In this document: piece after piece, positions 34,721 through 44,238 of the stretch | How the letters are laid out: every line of letters starts with the position of its first letter | Position numbering within the stretch: position 1 is the first letter of the stretch | Origin: Hyphomonadaceae bacterium | GTDB lineage: Bacteria; Pseudomonadota; Alphaproteobacteria; Caulobacterales; Aquidulcibacteraceae | Length of the DNA: 64,000 bases | Assembly (NCBI GenBank): GCA_019753105.1 | Contig: JAIELJ010000012.1 | Span: forward strand, 62,001 to 126,000 | Reading direction: 5' to 3' | Position numbers and translations under genes: made by a program | The notes under the pieces: model-generated | Told to the model about the DNA's origin: nothing | Database searches by the model: none | The model's input: the letters and a program-made list of their open reading frames with translations, nothing else

Positions 34721-35692
34721 ATGCTCCCTGAGGGCGCATCACCGGGAGTTGTAGCTTTGGACACGGTCGCCGTCGTTCTTGAAGGCCCAGAGAAGATCGC
34801 GGTGCGCAGCCTCGACCTGAATCCGGTGCGCGAAGACGACATCGTCGTGGAAGTGGCTTTCAGCGGCATCAGCACCGGCACCGAACGTCTGCTCTGGTCC
34901 GGGCGCATGCCGCAGTTTCCCGGCATGGGTTATCCGCTGGTCCCCGGCTATGAATCGGTGGGCCGCGTAATTGATACGGGCGTGAACGCGCGTCACCGGC
35001 TGGGCGAATACGTCTTTCTACCGGGCGCTACTTGCTACAAAGACGCGCGCGGTTTGTTTGGCGGCGCTGCACGCACGCTGATCGCACCAAGTGCGCGCGC
35101 AATCCAAATCCAAGAGCGACTCGGCGCACGCGGCGTGTTGCTCGCATTGGCCGCGACCGCGCATCACGCCATCGCTGGCGGCGCAGCGCCTGATCTCATC
35201 ATCGGGCACGGCGTTCTTGGGCGGCTGCTCGCGCGAATCACGGTCGCGATGGGCGCTCCGGCGCCGACGGTTTGGGACGTGAACCCCGTACGTCGCGCTG
35301 GTTCTTTCGGTTATCCGGTGATCGATCCTGAAGAGGATACCCGCACCGATTATAACACCATCATCGACGCAAGCGGCGCAGGCTCGTTGCTTGATAGCTT
35401 CGTGAAGCGGCTGGCGAAGGGCGGCGAGATCGTCCTCGCTGGCTTCTACGAAGAGCGGCTTTCCTTCGCTTTTGTGCCGACATTCATGCGCGAAGCGCGC
35501 TTCCGCGTCGCCGCCGAATGGAAGCCCGAAGATTTGCAGGCGACGCAAGCGCTGATGCGCTTTGGCCGTCTCTCACTCGACGAACTTATCACCCACGAGC
35601 ACATCCCTGAAGACGCGGAAGACGCTTACGCGACCGCATTCACGGATAGTTCGTGCCTCAAAATGGTTTTGGATTGGAGGCATTGCGCATGA
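34721..35692 (+). CDS. bchC: bacteriochlorophyllide a dehydrogenase
   Basis: Oxidises the 3-hydroxyethyl group to the 3-acetyl group of bacteriochlorophyllide a. A 323 aa zinc-type (MDR) dehydrogenase: EVAFSGISTGTERLLWSGRMPQFPGMGYPLVPGYESVGRV and the nucleotide fold LIIGHGVLGRLLARIT. The ATG at 34721 lies only 6 bp after the operator and lacks a good ribosome-binding site. An in-frame TTG at 34757 has GGGAG 8 nt upstream and would start the protein right at the conserved DTVAVVLEGPEKIA (311 aa), so it may be the true start. Overlaps bchX by 4 bp. Confidence 0.9.
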   Translation: MLPEGASPGVVALDTVAVVLEGPEKIAVRSLDLNPVREDDIVVEVAFSGISTGTERLLWSGRMPQFPGMGYPLVPGYESVGRVIDTGVNARHRLGEYVFLPGATCYKDARGLFGGAARTLIAPSARAIQIQERLGARGVLLALAATAHHAIAGGAAPDLIIGHGVLGRLLARITVAMGAPAPTVWDVNPVRRAGSFGYPVIDPEEDTRTDYNTIIDASGAGSLLDSFVKRLAKGGEIVLAGFYEERLSFAFVPTFMREARFRVAAEWKPEDLQATQALMRFGRLSLDELITHEHIPEDAEDAYATAFTDSSCLKMVLDWRHCA

Positions 35693-36678
35693 GCGTGACG
35701 CTGCTCGACAATAGAGCTTTGCGCGCGGAAGCAGCGATCGAACCCGATCCTGTTCCGACCGGCGAAGTAACAAAAGAAACCCAGATCATCGCGATCTACG
35801 GCAAAGGCGGCAGCGGCAAGAGCTTTGCGCTCGCAAACCTCAGCTACATGATGGCCCAACAGGGCAAGCGTGTTCTGCTGATCGGCTGCGATCCAAAGTC
35901 CGACACCACATCGTTGCTGTTCGGCGGCAAAGCCTGCCCGACGATCATCGAAACATCGTCACGCAAAAAAGCGGCTGGCGATGAAGTACGCATCGAAGAT
36001 GTGTGCTTCCAGCGCGACGGCGTCTTTGCCATGGAGCTCGGCGGGCCGGAGGTTGGTCGCGGCTGCGGCGGGCGAGGCATCATTCACGGCTTCGAATTGC
36101 TTGAGAAGCTTGGCTTCCACGATTGGGGCTTCGATTACGTTCTGCTCGACTTCTTAGGTGACGTCGTCTGCGGCGGCTTCGGTCTGCCGATTGCGCGCGA
36201 CATGTGCCAGAAGGTCATCGTCGTCGGCTCGAACGATCTGCAATCACTCTACGTCGCCAACAATGTTTGCTCGGCGGTTGAGTATTTCCGCAAGCTCGGC
36301 GGCAATGTCGGCGTTGCGGGTATGCTCATCAATAAAGACGATGGCACCGGCGAAGCGGCTGCGTTTGCTGCGGCAGTCGGCATCCCGGTTTTGTGCGCAA
36401 TTCCGGCGGACGAAGACATTCGCCGCAAGTCAGCCAACTATCAGATTATCGGCACGCCTGGCGATCGCTGGGGCCCGATGTTCGAAGGCCTTGCCGCTAA
36501 CGTTGCCACCGCGCCGCCAGTGCGCCCGACGCCGCTGACGCAAGATCAGCTGCTCGGACTGTTCAAGTCCGATCAAGTCGGCGGCGGTGTTGTGCTGATG
36601 CCTGCGACGCAGGCCGACATGCGCGGCGCGACCTACGTCGAAAAACCCACCCTCGAAGTGATTTACGACGCAGTATGA
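35689..36678 (+). CDS. bchX: chlorophyllide reductase iron protein
   Basis: The 329 aa ATP-dependent reductase component (NifH-like) of chlorophyllide a reductase, which passes electrons to BchYZ to reduce ring B. P-loop GKGGSGKS at 38-45; the 4Fe-4S ligands are Cys126 (GRGCGGRG) and Cys161 (DVVCGGF) of the homodimer. The start at 35689 overlaps the bchC stop (ATGA) and gives the normal length. bchY follows with a 4-bp overlap. Confidence 0.96.
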   Translation: MSVTLLDNRALRAEAAIEPDPVPTGEVTKETQIIAIYGKGGSGKSFALANLSYMMAQQGKRVLLIGCDPKSDTTSLLFGGKACPTIIETSSRKKAAGDEVRIEDVCFQRDGVFAMELGGPEVGRGCGGRGIIHGFELLEKLGFHDWGFDYVLLDFLGDVVCGGFGLPIARDMCQKVIVVGSNDLQSLYVANNVCSAVEYFRKLGGNVGVAGMLINKDDGTGEAAAFAAAVGIPVLCAIPADEDIRRKSANYQIIGTPGDRWGPMFEGLAANVATAPPVRPTPLTQDQLLGLFKSDQVGGGVVLMPATQADMRGATYVEKPTLEVIYDAV

Positions 36679-38231
36679 GCGAACGCATTTCCTCCGAAGC
36701 GATCTACGACGCCGCCGCCTCAAGTGGTGCGGAGGAAAGCGTTGGCGCGCCCGCGATTAGTGAAGGCGCGGGCTGTCATGCTGGCGCGGCTGAGCTGCAA
36801 AAGGCCGCAGCGAGCGCGGGTAAGTCTGAAGTGCTTGACCGCTACGCGAAAGACTATCCCAAAGGCCCACACGATCAGCCACAAAGCATGTGCCCGGCGT
36901 TTGGTAGCCTGCGCGTTGGTTTGCGCATGCGTCGCACCGCGACAATTCTTTCAGGCTCAGCGTGCTGTGTTTACGGGCTAACCTTCACGTCGCACTTCTA
37001 TGGTGCGCGCCGCACAGTCGGCTACGTGCCGTTCAATTCCGAGACGCTCGTCACCGGCAAATTGTTCGAAGACATCCGCGAAGCGGTGTTCAAGCTCGCG
37101 GATCCCGAACACTACGACACCATCATTATCACCAATCTCTGCGTGCCGACTGCATCAGGCGTGCCCCTGCAGCTGCTGCCGAAGGAGATCAACGGCGTCC
37201 GCATCATCGGCATCGATGTGCCGGGGTTCGGCATTCCAACGCACGCGGAAGCCAAGGACGTTCTCGCCGGCGCGATGTTGAAATACGCGCGGAACGAAGC
37301 TGAGCAGGGACCGGTCGCGGCGCCGCGTGAGCGTTCAGCTTTGCCGACGATCACGCTGCTGGGAGAAATGTTCCCGGCCGATCCGGTTGGCATCGGCATG
37401 ATGCTTGAGCCATTGGGCTTAGCCGCGGGTCCAGTCGTGCCGACACGCGAGTGGCGCGAGCTTTACAGCGCGCTTGATTGCGCAGCCGTCGCGGCCATCC
37501 ATCCATTCTACACCGCCTCTGTGCGTGAGTTCGAAGCGGCCGGCCGCAAAGTCGTGGGCTCCGCGCCGGTTGGGCGTGACGGCACGGCTGCGTGGCTCGA
37601 TGCCATCGGCGCCGCCTGCGGCATCGCGCAAGATAAGATCGACGCATCGAAGAATAAGTGGCTGCCTGCAATCGCTGGCGCGCTTGCCGGTTCGCCAATC
37701 AAGGGCCGCGTCACGGTTTCTGGCTATGAAGGCTCAGAGCTGCTGGTTGCGCGTCTGCTGATCGAGAGCGGCGCTGATGTGCCGTATGTCGGCACGGCAT
37801 GCCCGCGTACGCAATGGTCTGATCCGGATCGCGCTTGGCTCGAGTCCAAAGGCGTCCGCATTCAGTATCGCGCCTCGCTTGAGCAAGACATCGCGGCGAT
37901 CGAAGAGTTCGGCCCTGATCTAGCTATCGGCACCACGCCTGTGGTGCAGCACGCCAAAGAGCATTCGATCCCGTCGCTATATTTCACCAATCTTATCTCA
38001 GCGCGGCCCTTGATGGGGCCCGCAGGCGCCGGATCGCTGGCGACCGTGATCAATACTGCGCTCGCCAACAAAGACCGCTTCGGTCGCATGACCGAATTCT
38101 TCGAAGGCGTAGGCTCCGGTCACACGGCCGGCGTCTGGGAAGAGACGCCGCAAGATCGTCCAGAGTTCAAGGCCCGTTACGCCGCAAAAATGCAAGCGGC
38201 GCGTGCGGCGGAAGAGGCGGTGGGCACATGA
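36675..38231 (+). CDS. bchY: chlorophyllide reductase subunit Y
   Basis: A 518 aa NifD/BchN-like catalytic subunit of chlorophyllide a reductase. Cysteines for the bridging iron-sulfur cluster are found in [19 protein letters not shown] and NLCVPT. The N-terminal 45 residues are Ala/Gly-rich and variable. It forms a heterotetramer with BchZ. Overlaps bchX and bchZ by 4 bp on each side. Confidence 0.95.
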   Translation: MSERISSEAIYDAAASSGAEESVGAPAISEGAGCHAGAAELQKAAASAGKSEVLDRYAKDYPKGPHDQPQSMCPAFGSLRVGLRMRRTATILSGSACCVYGLTFTSHFYGARRTVGYVPFNSETLVTGKLFEDIREAVFKLADPEHYDTIIITNLCVPTASGVPLQLLPKEINGVRIIGIDVPGFGIPTHAEAKDVLAGAMLKYARNEAEQGPVAAPRERSALPTITLLGEMFPADPVGIGMMLEPLGLAAGPVVPTREWRELYSALDCAAVAAIHPFYTASVREFEAAGRKVVGSAPVGRDGTAAWLDAIGAACGIAQDKIDASKNKWLPAIAGALAGSPIKGRVTVSGYEGSELLVARLLIESGADVPYVGTACPRTQWSDPDRAWLESKGVRIQYRASLEQDIAAIEEFGPDLAIGTTPVVQHAKEHSIPSLYFTNLISARPLMGPAGAGSLATVINTALANKDRFGRMTEFFEGVGSGHTAGVWEETPQDRPEFKARYAAKMQAARAAEEAVGT

Positions 38232-39682
38232 CGCTCATCCTCGATCACGATCGCGCCGGCGGCTATTGGGGCGCTGTCTATGCCTTCACCGCTGTGAAGG
38301 GCCTGCAGGTCATTATCGATGGGCCTGTCGGCTGCGAGAATCTGCCCGTCACATCGGTGCTGCACTACACGGACGGCCTGCCGCCTCACGAACTGCCGAT
38401 CGTCGTCACCGGTCTCGGCGAAGATGAGCTCGGCAAGACTGGCACCGAAGGTGCGATGAAGCGCGCCTGGCAAACGCTCGACCGCGATTTGCCTGCTGTC
38501 GTCGTCACTGGATCGATCGCTGAGATGATCGGCGGCGGCGTCACGCCGGAAGGCACGAACATTCAACGCTTCCTGCCGCGCACGATCGATGAAGATCAGT
38601 GGCAAAGCGCGAACCGCGCGCTGACCTGGCTCTGGACTCAGTTCGGTACGAAAAAAGTCCCGAAGCTGAAGGCGCGCAAAGAGGGCGAGAAGCCGAAGGT
38701 CAATATCATTGGACCGATGTATGGCATGTTCAACATGCCGTCCGATCTGGCCGAGATCCGTCGCTTGATCGAGGGCGTCGGCGCTGAAGTGAACATGGTG
38801 TTCCCACTCGGGAGCCATCTTGCCGACGTGAAGAAGCTGGCGCTCGCCGAAGTGAACGTCTGCATGTATCGCGAGTTCGGCCGCCAATTGTGCGAGACGC
38901 TTGAGCGTCCGTATCTGCAAGCGCCGATCGGTCTTCACTCGACGACGAAGTTCCTGCGCAAAATCGGCGAGCTCACCGGCCTCGATCCAGAACCCTTCAT
39001 CGAGCGTGAAAAGCACACGACGATCAAGCCGATCTGGGATTTGTGGCGTTCAGTCACGCAAGATTTCTTCGGCACCGCAAGCTTCGCCATCGTCGCGAAC
39101 GAAACCTACGCGCGTGGTGTCCGCAACTTTCTCGAAAACGATCTGGGGCTGCCCTGCACGTTCGCGTACTCGCGCACTGCGGGCCAAAAGCCAGACAACG
39201 CCGCCGTTCGCGAAGCTATTCGCACCACGCCGCCGCTGGTGATGTTCGGTAGTGTCAACGAGCGCATGTACATGGCCGAGGTGGGCTCGCGCGCCTGCTA
39301 CATCCCGGCATCGTTCCCGGGCGCCGTAATCCGCCGGCATACGGGTACGCCCTTCATGGGCTATGCGGGCGCGACATATCTCGTCCAGGAAGTCTGCAAC
39401 GCGCTGTTCGATGCGCTCTTCCATATCATTCCGCTCGGCACGCAGCTCGATAAAGTCGAAGCGACGCCGGCGCGCGCACACACTGAGATCGCATGGGACG
39501 ATGCAGCGAAAGCTGCGTTCGACAAGATCATCGATGCACAACCAGTTCTGGTCCGCATTTCCGCGGCGAAGCGTCTGCGTGACGCCGCCGAGCGCCTTGC
39601 GCGCGTGGAAGGCGAAGATCGCGTGACGCCGACGCGCTTGGCGCGCGCGCACGCTAACGTTTTCGAGGGGCAATCCGCATGA
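38228..39682 (+). CDS. bchZ: chlorophyllide reductase subunit Z
   Basis: A 484 aa NifK/BchB-like catalytic subunit. [16 protein letters not shown] at the start, the conserved [20 protein letters not shown] with the cluster cysteine, [13 protein letters not shown], and the C-terminal [20 protein letters not shown] and light-independent reductase tail domain. Together with BchX and BchY it forms the enzyme giving the bacteriochlorin ring. The next gene, pufB, is 180 bp away across a strongly structured spacer. Confidence 0.95.
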   Translation: MTLILDHDRAGGYWGAVYAFTAVKGLQVIIDGPVGCENLPVTSVLHYTDGLPPHELPIVVTGLGEDELGKTGTEGAMKRAWQTLDRDLPAVVVTGSIAEMIGGGVTPEGTNIQRFLPRTIDEDQWQSANRALTWLWTQFGTKKVPKLKARKEGEKPKVNIIGPMYGMFNMPSDLAEIRRLIEGVGAEVNMVFPLGSHLADVKKLALAEVNVCMYREFGRQLCETLERPYLQAPIGLHSTTKFLRKIGELTGLDPEPFIEREKHTTIKPIWDLWRSVTQDFFGTASFAIVANETYARGVRNFLENDLGLPCTFAYSRTAGQKPDNAAVREAIRTTPPLVMFGSVNERMYMAEVGSRACYIPASFPGAVIRRHTGTPFMGYAGATYLVQEVCNALFDALFHIIPLGTQLDKVEATPARAHTEIAWDDAAKAAFDKIIDAQPVLVRISAAKRLRDAAERLARVEGEDRVTPTRLARAHANVFEGQSA

Positions 39683-39715
39683 TGCGCGCGCCGCCCAACG
39701 CAAGGAGACCATGCG

Positions 39716-39828
39716 CTCGCGCCCGTAAGAGGGCGTGAGGCAACCGAATTGGGTTTGGTTTTGCCGCGCCAAACCGCTTGTCGTTCTGGAAACAGCGCGA
39801 CCGATACAGACCGTTCTCCACGGTCGCG
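39716..39828 (+). promoter_or_regulatory. three consecutive RNA hairpins between bchZ and pufB
   Basis: Hairpin 1: CTCGCGCCC/GGGCGTGAG (39716-39739, one G-U pair, 6-nt loop). Hairpin 2: GGTTTGG/CCAAACC (39752-39775). Hairpin 3: CGCGACCG/CGGTCGCG (39796-39828) followed by GCTTTTCC. This is where pufQ lies in Rhodobacter; no pufQ frame is present. The array may be an attenuator, a processing site, or the leader of pufBA. No PpsR-type site was found in this gap. Confidence 0.55.
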
Positions 39829-39862
39829 GCTTTTCCGGCAATTGGAGAACCGGAGTAAGTAA

Positions 39863-40093
39863 ATGTCAGAAAGAGACGCCCGAACAGGGTCACTATCGGG
39901 TCTGACAGAGGCCGAGGCAAAGGAGTTTCACCGTGTTTTCATGGGAAGCTTCATCCTCTTCACTCTGATCGCCATCGTCGCTCACATCCTCGTTTGGATG
40001 TGGCGTCCGTGGCTTCCAGGCCCCGGCGGTTACGCCGAACTAAACGACGGTATTCAAATGGCCAGCCAATTGGCTTCGGCTTTCTTCGGATAG
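39863..40093 (+). CDS. pufB: light-harvesting 1 beta polypeptide
   Basis: LH1 beta chain, 76 aa. Single membrane helix (about 27-47) with the bacteriochlorophyll-binding His41 in [13 protein letters not shown] and the second conserved His23 in [10 protein letters not shown]. The N-terminal [11 protein letters not shown] is family-typical. About 26 residues follow the RPW motif ([13 protein letters not shown] to the end), longer than in Rhodobacter. GGAG stands about 9 nt before the ATG. Forms alpha/beta units around the reaction centre with PufA. Confidence 0.95.
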   Translation: MSERDARTGSLSGLTEAEAKEFHRVFMGSFILFTLIAIVAHILVWMWRPWLPGPGGYAELNDGIQMASQLASAFFG

Positions 40094-40107
40094 GGGGAGA
40101 CTGAAAC

Positions 40108-40299
40108 ATGTGGCGCATTTGGCTACTTTTTGATCCGCGGCGCGTATTGATCGGGTTGTTCGTCTTCCTGTTCACACTCGCGGTGCTGATCCACTTCATC
40201 CTGCTCAGCACGGATCGCTTCAACTGGATCGAAGGCCCAGGCGCAAACGCGCCGACGGCTCAGATCGAGATGACGATCTCGCCGAGCGAGTCCGCTTAA
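40108..40299 (+). CDS. pufA: light-harvesting 1 alpha polypeptide
   Basis: LH1 alpha chain, 63 aa: [14 protein letters not shown] start, one membrane helix (about 13-34) with bacteriochlorophyll ligand His29 (AVLIHFILL) and the pigment-tuning aromatic region RFNWI. A short polar tail follows. GGGGGAG is placed about 9 nt upstream of the ATG. The stop codon is in the loop of a perfect 8-bp hairpin, the middle one of three that follow each other at the pufA-pufL junction. Confidence 0.95.
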   Translation: MWRIWLLFDPRRVLIGLFVFLFTLAVLIHFILLSTDRFNWIEGPGANAPTAQIEMTISPSESA

Positions 40300-40364
40300 G
40301 GACTCGCGAAGCAGCCCGAGCAGGGCATGAGTTGTGGCGAGCGTGATCCAAAGTTGCGCTCGCC
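40266..40364 (+). promoter_or_regulatory. hairpin array at the pufA-pufL junction
   Basis: Three stems in series: CGAGAT/ATCTCG (40266-40281, inside pufA), GCGAGTCC/GGACTCGC (40286-40307, stop codon TAA in the loop) and GGCGAGCG/CGCTCGCC (40336-40364). In Rhodobacter such intercistronic hairpins protect the pufBA segment from 3' decay and so give more LH1 than reaction centre; the same role is inferred here. Confidence 0.65.
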
Positions 40365-40365
40365 G

Positions 40366-40383
40366 CACACACACACACACACA
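40366..40383 (+). repeat. (CA)9 dinucleotide repeat before pufL
   Basis: Nine CA units follow directly after the last hairpin, 45 bp upstream of the pufL start. It is an unstructured single-stranded stretch in the mRNA and may slip in length between strains. Confidence 0.85.
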
Positions 40384-40428
40384 ACAAACGGCGACGATGT
40401 TAACGCCTGCCGAGCGGAGCACGAGGCA

Positions 40429-41274
40429 ATGGCCCTCCTAAGCTTTGAACGAAAATACCGCGTACGGGGCGGCACGCTGATAGGCGGGGATCTGTTCGAC
40501 TTTTGGGTCGGGCCGTTCTACGTCGGCTTCTTCGGCATCACGACGATCTTCTTTGCTACGTTGGGCACCGCGCTCATCGTCTACGGCGCTGCGATCGGGC
40601 CGACATGGAATGTCTGGCTGATCAGCATCAATCCACCGAGTGCGGAGTACGGCTTAGGCCTTGCGCCGCTGAGAGAGGGCGGAATCTGGCAGGTCGTAAC
40701 GATCTGCGCGATTGGCGCATTCGTCTCTTGGGCGCTTCGACAAGTCGAAATCTCGCGCAAGCTCGGCATGGGTTTGCATGTGCCCGTGGCGTACAGCTTC
40801 GCTATCGCAGCTTACGTGACGCTGGTGGTGATCCGCCCCGTCATGCTCGGTGCATGGGCTAACGGCTTTCCCTATGGGATTTTCAGCCACTTGGACTGGG
40901 TGTCCAACACTGGCTATCAATATCTCAACTTCCATTACAATCCCGCGCATATGATTGCGGTGTCGTTCTTCTTCACCACTTGCTTTGCGCTTGCCTTGCA
41001 CGGCTCGCTCATTCTGTCAGCGACAAATCCGGGCAAAGGCGAAGCGGTGAAAGCGCCGGAGCACGAAGACACTTTCTTCCGTGACATCATGGGCTATTCG
41101 ATCGGCACGCTCGGCATTCACCGACTGGGATTGTTCTTGGCTTTGGCTGCGGTGTTCTTCAGCGCCGTTTGCATGATTATCAGCGGCCCATTCTGGACGC
41201 TCGGCTGGCCCGAGTGGTGGAATTGGTGGCTCAACCTGCCGATTTGGGGCTCGGACGTGGGAGTGGCGCCATGA
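40429..41274 (+). CDS. pufL: photosynthetic reaction centre L subunit
   Basis: A 281 aa five-helix membrane protein that binds half of the reaction-centre cofactors. [31 protein letters not shown] is the standard N-terminus. The pigment-binding and iron-binding His region is seen in [29 protein letters not shown] and LHGSLILSA, with the iron-ligand His in [12 protein letters not shown]. The ATG at 40429 is chosen from the family start ([10 protein letters not shown]); an earlier in-frame ATG at 40327 would encode the hairpin and CA repeat. Overlaps pufM by 4 bp. Confidence 0.97.
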   Translation: MALLSFERKYRVRGGTLIGGDLFDFWVGPFYVGFFGITTIFFATLGTALIVYGAAIGPTWNVWLISINPPSAEYGLGLAPLREGGIWQVVTICAIGAFVSWALRQVEISRKLGMGLHVPVAYSFAIAAYVTLVVIRPVMLGAWANGFPYGIFSHLDWVSNTGYQYLNFHYNPAHMIAVSFFFTTCFALALHGSLILSATNPGKGEAVKAPEHEDTFFRDIMGYSIGTLGIHRLGLFLALAAVFFSAVCMIISGPFWTLGWPEWWNWWLNLPIWGSDVGVAP

Positions 41275-42386
41275 CCGCCTATCAAAACATCTTTACGCAG
41301 GTCCAAGTACGTGGACCGTACGAAACCGGCGTGCCTCTGCCAGCTGGCAACCAGCCACGAGCGGGCGGCTCAACCTTCGTTCGTCTCTTCGGTTGGATCG
41401 GCAACGCACAACTCGGGCCGATCTATCTCGGTTGGACCGGCGTCGCGTCGCTCTTCACCGGGTTCATCGCGATCGAAATCATCGGGCTCAACATGTGGGC
41501 CTCGGTGGGTTGGGATCCGATTGAGTTCGTGCGCCAATTGCCATGGCTTGCACTCGAGCCGCCGCCACCCGAGCAGGGCCTCAACATCCTGCCGCCGCTC
41601 AACCAGGGCGGTTGGTGGCTGATGGCAGGCTTCTTTCTGACCACCTCAATTATCCTTTGGTGGATTCGAACCTATACGCGTGCTCGTGCACTCGGCCTCG
41701 GCACACATGTGGCGTGGGCGTTTGCTTCGGCAATCTTCCTTTACCTGGTGCTCGGCTTCATCCGTCCGATCTTGATGGGCAGCTGGAGCGAGGCGGTGCC
41801 GTTCGGCATCTTCCCGCACTTGGATTGGACAGGCGCGTTCTCGATCACCTACGGAAACCTGTTCTACAATCCGTTCCACGCACTCTCGATCGCCTTCCTC
41901 TACGGTTCGGCGCTCCTGTTTGCGATGCACGGCGCCACAGTGCTCGCAATCAGCCGCTACGGCGGCGAGCGCGAGATCGAACAGATCACCGATCGAGGCA
42001 CTGCGTTCGAACGTGGAGCTCTGTTTTGGCGCTGGACGATGGGCTTTAACGCGACTGCTGAGTCGATCCATCGCTGGGCTTGGTGGTTCGCCGTGCTCTG
42101 CACGTTGACTGGCGGCATCGGTATTCTGTTGACCGGCACCGCTGTCGACAATTGGTATCTCTGGGCGGTCGAGCACAATTTCGCACCTGGTTATGATGTG
42201 AGCGCGACATATGTCGGCCCGCCACTGCCTGTGCCGGAACAAGCTCCGCTGCCGCCATTGCCAATGGATGCAACCGTCCCGGCGCCAGCCGACGGCGCCA
42301 TCATCCCCGCGCCTGACGCGACGTTGCCTGAGGGCGGCGTGCCAGCGGAAGCAACTGCGCCGGAGGCCCCTGGCCCGCAGCAATAA
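41271..42386 (+). CDS. pufM: photosynthetic reaction centre M subunit with Pro-rich tail
   Basis: A 371 aa reaction-centre subunit. [13 protein letters not shown] start, five membrane helices, SHLDW-equivalent [32 protein letters not shown], the iron-binding Glu/His parts [28 protein letters not shown], and the normal end [18 protein letters not shown]. Family members near 305-330 aa end about there; this one continues with 63 residues (309-371) rich in Pro, Ala and acidic residues. Neither pufC nor pufX follows. A strong hairpin stands directly after the stop. Confidence 0.97.
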   Translation: MTAYQNIFTQVQVRGPYETGVPLPAGNQPRAGGSTFVRLFGWIGNAQLGPIYLGWTGVASLFTGFIAIEIIGLNMWASVGWDPIEFVRQLPWLALEPPPPEQGLNILPPLNQGGWWLMAGFFLTTSIILWWIRTYTRARALGLGTHVAWAFASAIFLYLVLGFIRPILMGSWSEAVPFGIFPHLDWTGAFSITYGNLFYNPFHALSIAFLYGSALLFAMHGATVLAISRYGGEREIEQITDRGTAFERGALFWRWTMGFNATAESIHRWAWWFAVLCTLTGGIGILLTGTAVDNWYLWAVEHNFAPGYDVSATYVGPPLPVPEQAPLPPLPMDATVPAPADGAIIPAPDATLPEGGVPAEATAPEAPGPQQ

Positions 42387-42394
42387 TGCCGAAA

Positions 42395-42425
42395 CTCCGG
42401 CCGCGCCGTTCGCGCGCGGCCGGAG
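42395..42425 (+). terminator. 12-bp hairpin after pufM
   Basis: CTCCGGCCGCGC (42395-42406) and GCGCGGCCGGAG (42414-42425) pair perfectly around a 7-nt loop, 8 bp after the pufM stop. No T-run follows; it is either a partial terminator or a 3'-end stabiliser that bounds the puf transcript before hemA. Confidence 0.65.
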
Positions 42426-42454
42426 CGTCAGTTTCGATCGAGTGAGATTGTTGA

Positions 42455-43675
42455 ATGAACTACGAAGCCTTCTTCCAAGACCAACTTGCAGCGCTCCGCG
42501 AAGAGGGCCGGTATCGGGTTTTCGCCGATCTCGAACGCAAAGCTGGCAATTTTCCGCGGGCGACGCGCTACACCGAAGCCGGCGCAGCTGAAGTCACGGT
42601 GTGGTGCTCCAACGATTACCTCGGCATGGGGCAACACCCGAAAGTCGTCACCGCCATGCACGAAGCGCTGGATCGCTGCGGCGCAGGCGCTGGCGGCACG
42701 CGCAATATCTCAGGCACCAACCATTATCATGTTCTTCTAGAGCGCGAGCTTGCCGACCTTCACCAGAAGGAAGCGGCTTTGCTGTTCACCTCTGGCTACG
42801 TTTCCAACTGGGCCGCATTGAGCACGCTCGCGAGCCGGCTGCCGAATTGCGTTGTGCTATCAGACGCCGGCAACCACGCCTCGATGATCGAGGGCATTCG
42901 CCATAGCCGCGCTGAATGCATCGTCTTCAATCACAATGATCCCGAAGATCTCGACAGGAAGTTGGCCGCTATCGATCCGTCGCGGCCGAAGCTCGTCGCT
43001 TTCGAGTCGGTCTATTCGATGGATGGTGACATCGCGCCGATCGCGGCTATCTGCGATGTCGCTGACAAGCACAACGCCATGACCTACCTCGATGAGGTGC
43101 ACGCCGTTGGCCTTTACGGCGCTCGTGGCGGCGGCATCGCTGAACGGGATGGCGTGATGCACCGTTTGACGGTGATCGAAGGCACGCTCGGAAAAGCCAT
43201 CGGCGTGTTCGGCGGCTACATCACCGCGTCCGACGCACTATGCGATTTCATTCGGAGCTTCGCGTCGGGATTCATCTTCACGACTTCGTTGCCGCCTGCA
43301 GTGGCGGCCGGCGCTCTGGCCAGCATCAAGCACCTCAAGGAAAGCCAGGTCGAGCGACTACGCCATCAAGAGCGCGTGGCCAAGGTTCGGCGTAAGCTCG
43401 ATGCGCTTGGCATTCCGTGCATGGAAAACCCAAGCCACATCATTCCGGTGATGGTGAAGGATCCGGTCAAGTGCAAACAAATCAGCGATTGGCTGCTTGA
43501 TAGCTACGGCATCTACATTCAGCCGATCAATTATCCGACCGTGCCGCGCGGGACAGAGCGTCTCCGGATCACGCCATCGCCGCTGCATTCCGACGAGGAC
43601 ATCGATCGCCTCGTCACCGCGCTCTCGGAGCTCTGGGCTCAATGCGCGTTGAGCCGTTCCGTCATCGCTGCATGA
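42455..43675 (+). CDS. hemA: 5-aminolevulinate synthase
   Basis: A 406 aa PLP enzyme of the C4 (Shemin) route, condensing glycine and succinyl-CoA to ALA, the first step of tetrapyrrole synthesis. [37 protein letters not shown] and the PLP lysine in [15 protein letters not shown] (Lys247) are intact. It lies 68 bp after pufM and may be read from the puf operon past the hairpin. idi starts in its stop codon (ATGA). In most related clusters hemA is next to puhE; here it faces puhE from the other side. Confidence 0.95.
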   Translation: MNYEAFFQDQLAALREEGRYRVFADLERKAGNFPRATRYTEAGAAEVTVWCSNDYLGMGQHPKVVTAMHEALDRCGAGAGGTRNISGTNHYHVLLERELADLHQKEAALLFTSGYVSNWAALSTLASRLPNCVVLSDAGNHASMIEGIRHSRAECIVFNHNDPEDLDRKLAAIDPSRPKLVAFESVYSMDGDIAPIAAICDVADKHNAMTYLDEVHAVGLYGARGGGIAERDGVMHRLTVIEGTLGKAIGVFGGYITASDALCDFIRSFASGFIFTTSLPPAVAAGALASIKHLKESQVERLRHQERVAKVRRKLDALGIPCMENPSHIIPVMVKDPVKCKQISDWLLDSYGIYIQPINYPTVPRGTERLRITPSPLHSDEDIDRLVTALSELWAQCALSRSVIAA

Positions 43676-44238
43676 GATCGGCAAGCGCCCTGACGCATCT
43701 TGGCGCACAGCGTTTGCCGGGTGAGCAAATGATTCCCGGCATCGATGCGGACGGCGCCCTCTACCCGATCGAGAAGATGGCGGCGCACCGCGCCGGGGCG
43801 CTGCACTTAGCGGTGTCGGTTTTCGTCATGTCTGGGGATGCGTTGCTGTTGCAGCAACGGGCGGCCGGCAAATACCATTGCGCTGGGCTTTGGGCGAATA
43901 GTTGTTGCTCGCATCCGGCCTGGGGCGAGACGCCCGCCGCCGGCGCGCATCGGCGGCTCGGTGAAGAACTCGGGCTCGATCTACAGCTCAGGGCCTGCAG
44001 AGTTCTCGACTACGCGGCTGATGTCACGAACGGTTTGCGTGAACATGAGCGCGTGCACATCTTCCGCGGCGACGTCGATCGGCGCACGCTGCGGGTGCGC
44101 CCTGATCCGGTTGAGGTAAGCGCCGTGCGTTGGATGAGCGTGGACGAACTCCAACAAGCTGTTCGCGTCGACGCTGACGCGTTTGCGCCGTGGTTTCGCA
44201 TCTATCTCGATCGCTGGGACGAACTCGGCCTTAGCTGA
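43672..44238 (+). CDS. idi: isopentenyl-diphosphate delta-isomerase, type 1
   Basis: A 188 aa Nudix-fold isomerase interconverting IPP and DMAPP, supplying Crt[41 protein letters not shown] carries the catalytic Cys and metal ligands, and the Nudix-like [12 protein letters not shown] and [11 protein letters not shown] the catalytic Glu region. The start used here overlaps the hemA stop by 4 bp; an ATG at 43729 ([17 protein letters not shown]) is equally close to the family start. It overlaps the convergent puhE end by 8 bp. Confidence 0.9.
   Translation: MRSASALTHLGAQRLPGEQMIPGIDADGALYPIEKMAAHRAGALHLAVSVFVMSGDALLLQQRAAGKYHCAGLWANSCCSHPAWGETPAAGAHRRLGEELGLDLQLRACRVLDYAADVTNGLREHERVHIFRGDVDRRTLRVRPDPVEVSAVRWMSVDELQQAVRVDADAFAPWFRIYLDRWDELGLS

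Noticed and set aside
39679-39738. 19-codon frame after bchZ as a possible pufQ remnant or leader peptide.
   Set aside because: Too short, Arg/Ala-rich, no similarity to PufQ; the DNA is better explained by hairpin 1.
39683-42454. Search for pufQ, pufX and pufC around the puf genes.
   Set aside because: No frame with a cytochrome CxxCH pattern or with the sizes and features of PufQ/PufX was found between bchZ and hemA.
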